Both the position numbers and the translations under genes were made by a program. This document shows, piece by piece, positions 33,297 to 38,375 of a DNA stretch of 38,375 bases. Every line of letters starts with the position of its first letter. Within the stretch, counting starts at the first letter, position 1. The notes below the pieces were generated by a model that was not told the origin of the DNA, made no database searches, and was given only the letters and a program-made list of their open reading frames with translations. Source of the DNA: Planctomycetota bacterium (GTDB lineage Bacteria; Planctomycetota; Planctomycetia; Pirellulales; Lacipirellulaceae); contig JABDGM010000040.1 in assembly GCA_013286045.1 (NCBI GenBank), positions 1 through 38,375 on the forward strand, read 5' to 3'.

Positions 33297-34193
33297 ATGG
33301 CCAAGGTACGATCGCGTTCGAAAAATCAACTGCGGGTGAGTTCCTTCGACCGAGTGTCCACGTGGATTCTGTCGATGCTCGTCGTGACCTGTGTCTCGGT
33401 CGCCGCGCTCTTCATCATCTATTTCAGTCGCAAATTACTGATCACCGATTTCGCTGTCCCCGTGACACCAATCGCCTCAGGTGGCGGCGGAACCGGCGGC
33501 AAAGGCGGAGCAGTCGGCGGCGGCGACCTGGAACCGCCGAACGCCGAAGATGCCGCCGCGGTCGAAGAATCCCAAATTCAAGATACGCTTTCCGCGCTCA
33601 CCTCGGCCGTCGCCAGCCGAACCGCCGTTCTCACCGATGAATCCATCGATGTCGACGAAACGACCCAAGCCAAGGGCGATGGCCGCACGCCTGGCTCCGG
33701 CGGTGGCCGCGGTGGCGGAGCGGGCGGTGGTATCGGCTCAGGCTTTGGCCCGGGTCATGGCGGCGCCGAGCCTCGCCGCGAAATTCGTTTTGAACCGGCA
33801 ACGCTTCTCGAATACGCCCAGTGGCTAGACTTTTTTAAAATCGAACTCGGCGTTCTGGGTCAGGACAATCAGGTCTACTACGCTTATAATTTAAGTCATG
33901 ACAAGCCCGACGTTCGCGTCGGCGATCCTGCGAAAGAAACTCGGCTGTACATGAATCCTACAGACAGCCAGTTTGCAGCGCTCGATCGCCAGCTAGCCGA
34001 CAAGGCCAGCATCGCAAGCAAAGGCCAAATCATCCTGCAATTCTTTCCGAACGAGGCGCAGGCGATTTTACTCAATTTGGAACAGAAGCAAGCCGGGACG
34101 CGCAAGGCCGAGACCATTCGCGGCACGGTCTTCCGCGTCACCCACTCGGGAAACAACTTCGAATTCAGCGTCGCCGATCAGACTTATCGGTAG
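33297..34193 (+). CDS. Single-pass membrane protein with glycine-rich linker
   Basis: 298 residues from the ATG at 33297, placed 7 bases after the previous stop; the frame is open upstream but only overlaps the other gene. One membrane helix near the N-terminus (STWILSMLVVTCVSVAALFII) is followed by a long Gly/Ala/Ser linker (about residues 60-160) and a C-terminal domain (EPATLLEYAQWLDFFKIELG, GQIILQFFPNEAQAILLNLE, RVTHSGNNFEFSVADQTYR). The layout resembles TonB/ExbD-like or envelope-spanning proteins, but no family is recognised. It is cotranscribed with the propeller protein downstream. Confidence 0.75.
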   Translation: MAKVRSRSKNQLRVSSFDRVSTWILSMLVVTCVSVAALFIIYFSRKLLITDFAVPVTPIASGGGGTGGKGGAVGGGDLEPPNAEDAAAVEESQIQDTLSALTSAVASRTAVLTDESIDVDETTQAKGDGRTPGSGGGRGGGAGGGIGSGFGPGHGGAEPRREIRFEPATLLEYAQWLDFFKIELGVLGQDNQVYYAYNLSHDKPDVRVGDPAKETRLYMNPTDSQFAALDRQLADKASIASKGQIILQFFPNEAQAILLNLEQKQAGTRKAETIRGTVFRVTHSGNNFEFSVADQTYR

Positions 34194-34278
34194 CAGCGCG
34201 ATTGTCGGCCCCACTCGGGCCGCCGATTATGCGTGCATCGAACGTTTGACTCTCGACGTAAGTCCCGCCTGCGCATGC

Positions 34279-37200
34279 ATGAGTGCTAAAAGCTTTATCG
34301 CCGAGCTCGATCGCCGCAAGCTGCTTTCCGATCGATTGATGGCGAAGCTCCGCACGTCGGTCGCCGAGATCCATAAGCCCCTCTCGGCCGACGCCCTTGC
34401 TAAATTCCTCGTTCAAAAAAAGCTCCTGACCAGCGATCAGGCCAACGACGTACTTAGCGGTTTGACGTTAAGCGGCATCAACCTGGCAGAAGTCGACACC
34501 GACAGCCCCATCGCCAGTGAGGCGAATGATGCCAGCTCCGTGCTGTCGTCGCACATCGGCACGGGGACAGTCGTCCACCAACCAACTGCCGTCGACGATT
34601 CCGACGACGAGATTCGGCTCGCGCCCATTCAGGACGAAGAAGAAGGCATCGTCCGCCTGGTGCCTCTTAGCGACGACGTTCAATCCATCCAGCAGAAACC
34701 GCTTGAGGAACTCGACTCGGAAGATGACCTCCTCTCCGGCGATGAAGATCAAGAGTTGGAGCTCGAACCGCAAGCCGAAGAGGTACCCACCGCATCTCGA
34801 CAACGACGACGCGAGCGGATTATCGAAGAGCCTCTCGAGCCAAGCTCTTTGGACGCCGAGATTTCTTTTGGCCGTGAATCCGCCTCCGCGGGCGGAGCAA
34901 CCGCGGCTCCTCCGACCGCCCATCAAAAAGCCGCGATCCGCCGCATCGCCGACCGAAAGAAAAAAGGCAAACCCACCAAAGGGAAAAAACGCTGGGACGC
35001 TCCGATCATCCTGTTCGGTGGCGGCACCTTGGCGTTCCTCATCCTTGCCGGCGGCATGATCTGGTTTCTGATCTTCCGCGAATCCGGCGATCAAATGTTG
35101 ATGCAAGCCCGCGAGGCCGCCAATAGCGGCGCGTACCCACAGGCCATTCAGCACTTTCAGGATTTTCTCACCGCCTCGCCCAGCCACCCAGAGCACAGTG
35201 CAGGTCGCGTGGAATTGGCGATGGTCCGGATTCGGCAGGCGACCGATTCGCACGAATTCGCTCCAGCGCTTGCGACAGCCCAAACCGAGCTCAAAGCGAT
35301 CGAGGACGAACCGGCCTTCGACAACGCGCACAAAGAGGCGGCGGCGCTCCTGCCGCAAATTGCAGAAGGTCTCGCCAAACAAGCTGAGCAATCGCCGCCA
35401 ACTTCGGATGGGGCCAAAAAACTGGTCGAACTCTCGAATCAAGCACTCGAACTTTGCAACAACGTAGCCTACGTGCCGAAAACACTTCGCGACGAAACCC
35501 GCCTTGCGAACGTTCGCGACGCGCTCGAACGCATCGAGCTCCGCCAAAAGTCACAATTCGCGCTCGACGAATGCATCAAGACGATGGAAGAAGCAGTCGC
35601 CGCCGCAAAGCCGATGGACGCTTACGCAGCGTACGCGAAGCTGCTCTCCGAACACCCCGAGCTCGCGACAGAAGCCAGCTTGGCAGAGGCCGTCAAAAAA
35701 GTAACCTCCGCCGAACAAGCTGCTATAAATTTCGTAAGCGAGAAAAAACCGGCCGAAACCGCCGAGCGCCCGACTCCTTGGCTCGCCGCACTTGCCGTCG
35801 CGAATCGGCGCCTCGCGGGGACGGCGCCCGGCGTCAGCGGCCCGGCCTGTATCCGCGTTGACGGCGCGATCTACGGCCTGGAGGCCGCCACCGGCCAGCT
35901 CTTGTGGCGTCGCTATGTCGGTTATCAACCAGCCGGGTGGCCAATTCCGCTCGGCCACGACATCCTTATCTCAGACACCGCTCGGCATGAGCTGCTACGG
36001 CTCGAAGCCGCCACCGGCAAACTCATTTGGCGGCAATCATTCGATGAGCCGTTCGACGAGCCGCTCGTTGTCGACGACCGCGCCTTCGTGCCATCGAACT
36101 CAGGTCGGCTCTATGTCGTCGATCTCAAATCAGGCGAACGCACCGGATTCCTCAAATGCCCACAATCACTCCATGTCGCGCCCGCGATTGATCGCACCAA
36201 AACCCGCCTTTATCTCGCGGCCAATCGTGCCACTGTTTACTCGTTGAGTTTGCCCGACCTGAAGTGCAACGGCGTTTACTTCCTTGGGCACGCTCCGGGC
36301 GCAATTCAAGCACCGCCGTTGCTCGTAATGGATAAGCTTGCCATCGTCGAAAACAACGGTGTCGAAACCAGCCACCTCCATCTTCTTGCGCCCGACAACA
36401 AAGGCACCCTCACAAAAGAACAGGCAAAACGCCGCCTTGCAGGTCTCGTCACTTCGCCACTCTTGACGACCGGCCGTGGTTTGATCGTGACCACCGATCG
36501 GGGTCAAATCGAAGTGTATGACATTGCCGCAGGCAACGAAGGTGAAGTGCTCACCCCAGTCGCGACCCGCGATGCGACAGGCTCCGAACCCGTGACGCGT
36601 CATGTTGCGTTAGTCGGCAAAAACGTGTGGGTCGCAGATACCCAACTCACGAAGTACAACATTGTACCGACCGGCAGCCGACTGCCTGTCGAGGAGATCG
36701 AAAACAACTTTGCCGGCGCGACGTTCGATCACCCGCTCATCCCGATGGGCGCAACGTTGATCGAGGTCCACCGCCCCAAAGGCCAAGCCGGCGCCGTTAT
36801 CGGTGCGATCGACACCAAAAACGGACACACCTTATGGGAAGTTCAAGTTGCAATGCCCCCAGCGGGCGCCGCGGTCGTCGACGCGCAGGCAAAAGCGATC
36901 ACCGTGGCAAACGCCGCTGGCTTTGCATTCCGTTTTGACGAAAACGCAATTCGCGCCCGCGTCCAAGACCAGCCGTTGCCCGCTCAACTCGCTCCGCCTC
37001 AGCTGCCTGTGCTGAGCACGAGCACCGATCTCGGCCAGGGTAGGGCGGCATTTTCCGCTGCCGGGTCGGATTCTCTCTTGCTTTACAATCCTGCCGCCGG
37101 AGCGGGCGCGAAATGGGTCCATCTCGACAGCCCGCTCGCCTGCAAACCGACGTCGTTCGGCGCCGGCATCCTGCTCCCACTCAAGATCGGCCAGGTGTTC

Positions 37201-37881
37201 AACCTGAACTCCGCCGACGGCGCACGATTGGCCGCGCCGTTTCAACCACGCGTCGACCTCCAAACCCCGCCCGCATTCGCACCCGCAACGGCAGTGAACA
37301 ACGACAACCGTCAATTCGTGATCACCGATGGTGTAAAAAAAGTGTACTTGGTCGCCCTCACCGAAAGCCCGCAGCCGCACTTGGAAGCAGTGAAAGAGGG
37401 CGAGGCCGGCCCTCGCCCAATCACCACCCCGTTCGTTGTGCTTGGCGACACCGCGCTCGCCGTTGCCGGCGATTCCCGCCTCGTGAAATTCAAACTCCCC
37501 TCGTTGGAAACGGCCGGCGAATCGAACTTGCCAGCACCACTGGAATGGGGCCCGTACGCAGCGAATGATGTCGCGCTCGTAGCAACGTCGGATCAAAAAC
37601 TACTCGCACTCACGGCGAATGGCGAACCGCGCTGGCAAGCGAGTCTTGAAAACGGCCCGCTCGCGGGTCCGCCGCTGGTACTTCCCGACGGCGTCTTACT
37701 CGCCTACCGCAAGGGCATCCTCGAGCGTCGCTCGCTAGCCGATGGCAAACCGCTGGCCACCCGAAACGTTGAACAGCCGTTGGCGACGGGGCCCGTCGCG
37801 TTCCTTCAGAAACTGGTTGTCACTGGCAACGATGGTGCAATTCTGGTCGTTGATCAACCCGAGCAAAAACCGGGGGGATAG
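34279..37881 (+). CDS. Membrane protein with TPR-like region and PQQ-type beta-propeller
   Basis: 1200 residues from the ATG at 34279 (MSAKSFIAELDRRKLLS); a TTG at 34246 is in frame. Residues 1-90 are a helical domain (LSADALAKFLVQKKLLTSDQAN) found at the start of many planctomycete signalling and envelope proteins. An acidic linker leads to a membrane helix at about 241-266 (PIILFGGGTLAFLILAGGMIW). Beyond it are TPR-like helices (YPQAIQHFQDFLTASPSHPE) and then, from about 510, PQQ-like blades (LEAATGQLLWRRYVG, LEAATGKLIWRQSFD, LYVVDLKSGERTG). The propeller would be extracytoplasmic and probably acts in assembly or binding rather than as a PQQ dehydrogenase. The codon use is GC-rich, unlike the element to its left. 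Confidence 0.85.
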   Translation: MSAKSFIAELDRRKLLSDRLMAKLRTSVAEIHKPLSADALAKFLVQKKLLTSDQANDVLSGLTLSGINLAEVDTDSPIASEANDASSVLSSHIGTGTVVHQPTAVDDSDDEIRLAPIQDEEEGIVRLVPLSDDVQSIQQKPLEELDSEDDLLSGDEDQELELEPQAEEVPTASRQRRRERIIEEPLEPSSLDAEISFGRESASAGGATAAPPTAHQKAAIRRIADRKKKGKPTKGKKRWDAPIILFGGGTLAFLILAGGMIWFLIFRESGDQMLMQAREAANSGAYPQAIQHFQDFLTASPSHPEHSAGRVELAMVRIRQATDSHEFAPALATAQTELKAIEDEPAFDNAHKEAAALLPQIAEGLAKQAEQSPPTSDGAKKLVELSNQALELCNNVAYVPKTLRDETRLANVRDALERIELRQKSQFALDECIKTMEEAVAAAKPMDAYAAYAKLLSEHPELATEASLAEAVKKVTSAEQAAINFVSEKKPAETAERPTPWLAALAVANRRLAGTAPGVSGPACIRVDGAIYGLEAATGQLLWRRYVGYQPAGWPIPLGHDILISDTARHELLRLEAATGKLIWRQSFDEPFDEPLVVDDRAFVPSNSGRLYVVDLKSGERTGFLKCPQSLHVAPAIDRTKTRLYLAANRATVYSLSLPDLKCNGVYFLGHAPGAIQAPPLLVMDKLAIVENNGVETSHLHLLAPDNKGTLTKEQAKRRLAGLVTSPLLTTGRGLIVTTDRGQIEVYDIAAGNEGEVLTPVATRDATGSEPVTRHVALVGKNVWVADTQLTKYNIVPTGSRLPVEEIENNFAGATFDHPLIPMGATLIEVHRPKGQAGAVIGAIDTKNGHTLWEVQVAMPPAGAAVVDAQAKAITVANAAGFAFRFDENAIRARVQDQPLPAQLAPPQLPVLSTSTDLGQGRAAFSAAGSDSLLLYNPAAGAGAKWVHLDSPLACKPTSFGAGILLPLKIGQVFNLNSADGARLAAPFQPRVDLQTPPAFAPATAVNNDNRQFVITDGVKKVYLVALTESPQPHLEAVKEGEAGPRPITTPFVVLGDTALAVAGDSRLVKFKLPSLETAGESNLPAPLEWGPYAANDVALVATSDQKLLALTANGEPRWQASLENGPLAGPPLVLPDGVLLAYRKGILERRSLADGKPLATRNVEQPLATGPVAFLQKLVVTGNDGAILVVDQPEQKPGG

Positions 37882-37886
37882 TCCCT

Positions 37887-38375
37887 GTGCCACGACTTCG
37901 GTTGCTCATCCTGCTGATTCTCGCGTACTCGTTGAGCGGCAACATCGCGCGTGCGGCCGACGCCAAACCGCCGGTCCCCCAACGTTTGCTCGACCGCACG
38001 CCGTTCGATCAAGTAATCCTCAACCAAGCGAACGGCGGCAAGGTCCTGGAGGTTTTGCCGCTGAGCCTTCCGCAAGGCGCTCCGGCGCAAATCCCCGCGA
38101 CGGGTGACTTAAAAGTCCGCCTGCTCGATCGTCCCACCGAAGAGTATCAAGTCGCCTGGCCGAACATTACCCAAATCCGATCATTTGGCCAGGTGCTTCT
38201 CGACGAAGCGCAACGGCTGACGGCCGCCGGCAAATTCGATGAAGCATTCGATTACTATGCCAAGCTCGGCGTCGAATTCCCGACGCTTCCCAATCTCAAC
38301 GAAGCGGTCTGCAACTATCTGCGACTAAACGCGCTCGCACTTGATCACGACAAGCAATACGATCGAGCGCTCGCG
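37887..38375 (+). CDS. Exported protein, start only (3' end outside window)
   Basis: 163 codons from a GTG at 37887, five bases after the previous stop and behind a G-rich ribosome binding site. A signal peptide is clear (PRLRLLILLILAYSLSGNIARA). The visible mature part has FDQVILNQANGGKVLEVLPL, VRLLDRPTEEYQVAW and a helical TPR-like stretch (EAQRLTAAGKFDEAFDYYAKL). Planctomycete homologues of this N-terminal arrangement, as I remember them, can continue into a solute-binding domain, but that part is outside the window. Confidence 0.75.
   Translation, partial: MPRLRLLILLILAYSLSGNIARAADAKPPVPQRLLDRTPFDQVILNQANGGKVLEVLPLSLPQGAPAQIPATGDLKVRLLDRPTEEYQVAWPNITQIRSFGQVLLDEAQRLTAAGKFDEAFDYYAKLGVEFPTLPNLNEAVCNYLRLNALALDHDKQYDRALA

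Noticed and set aside
34468-35547. 359-codon reverse-strand open frame opposite the PQQ-propeller gene
   Set aside because: It lies opposite a clearly coding GC-rich gene with family features and has no domain or ribosome binding site of its own; long antisense frames are expected there.
36832-37596. 254-codon reverse-strand open frame
   Set aside because: Antisense shadow of the same propeller gene, with Cys/Arg-rich unnatural composition.

Overview
The window looks like a chromosomal segment of a planctomycete, probably of the Pirellulales type. The signs are two exported proteins with PEP-CTERM sorting tails, a membrane protein ending in the LRTLLIATTLVAIGLGL-type hydrophobic tail common in that phylum, a squalene-cyclase-fold exported protein, a PQQ-propeller operon, and large exported CHAT and caspase proteins. 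All assignments come from reading the sequence and from memory of protein families; no database search was run.

Layout. 1-1.5 kb: the end of a membrane protein, then an array of four degenerate copies of a repeat that reads like the tail of a DDE transposase, with a different small reverse-strand reading frame after each copy. 1.6-3.4 kb: two convergent PEP-CTERM proteins, the second an NHL-type propeller. 3.5-5 kb: a small XRE regulator behind a palindromic operator candidate, and a decayed MazG-like pyrophosphohydrolase pseudogene. 5.0-8.8 kb: a 1270-residue protein with an N-terminal restriction-nuclease-like domain and a STAND-type P-loop NTPase, an architecture typical of antiviral sensors.

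9.5-21.6 kb: a cluster of five proteins, each with an apparent signal peptide. They are a caspase-like (C14) protease, a TPR-CHAT protease divergent from it, a second CHAT protease, and two paralogous proteins of unknown function in one reverse-strand run with the second CHAT. The His/Cys dyads of all three proteases are intact. This is the best candidate for an undescribed system: an exported caspase/CHAT protease network with two candidate substrates or partners.

22.4-31.6 kb: an integrative element next to a tRNA-Phe gene. It has an XRE regulator with a small partner gene, a zinc-finger/amidoligase protein, a zinc-finger/HTH protein, a primase-helicase, a hairpin-rich possible origin, two small genes (one excisionase-like), a strongly structured RNA candidate with a pseudoknot, and a tyrosine integrase. 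The last codons of the integrase run into the 3' half of tRNA-Phe. No capsid or conjugation genes are seen, so the element looks like a satellite or simple integrative island. Its left border was not found.

31.6-38.4 kb: a forward operon of ordinary planctomycete genes: a squalene-oxidase-repeat protein, a glycine-rich single-pass membrane protein, a TPR/PQQ-propeller membrane protein, and the start of an exported TPR-like protein that runs off the window.
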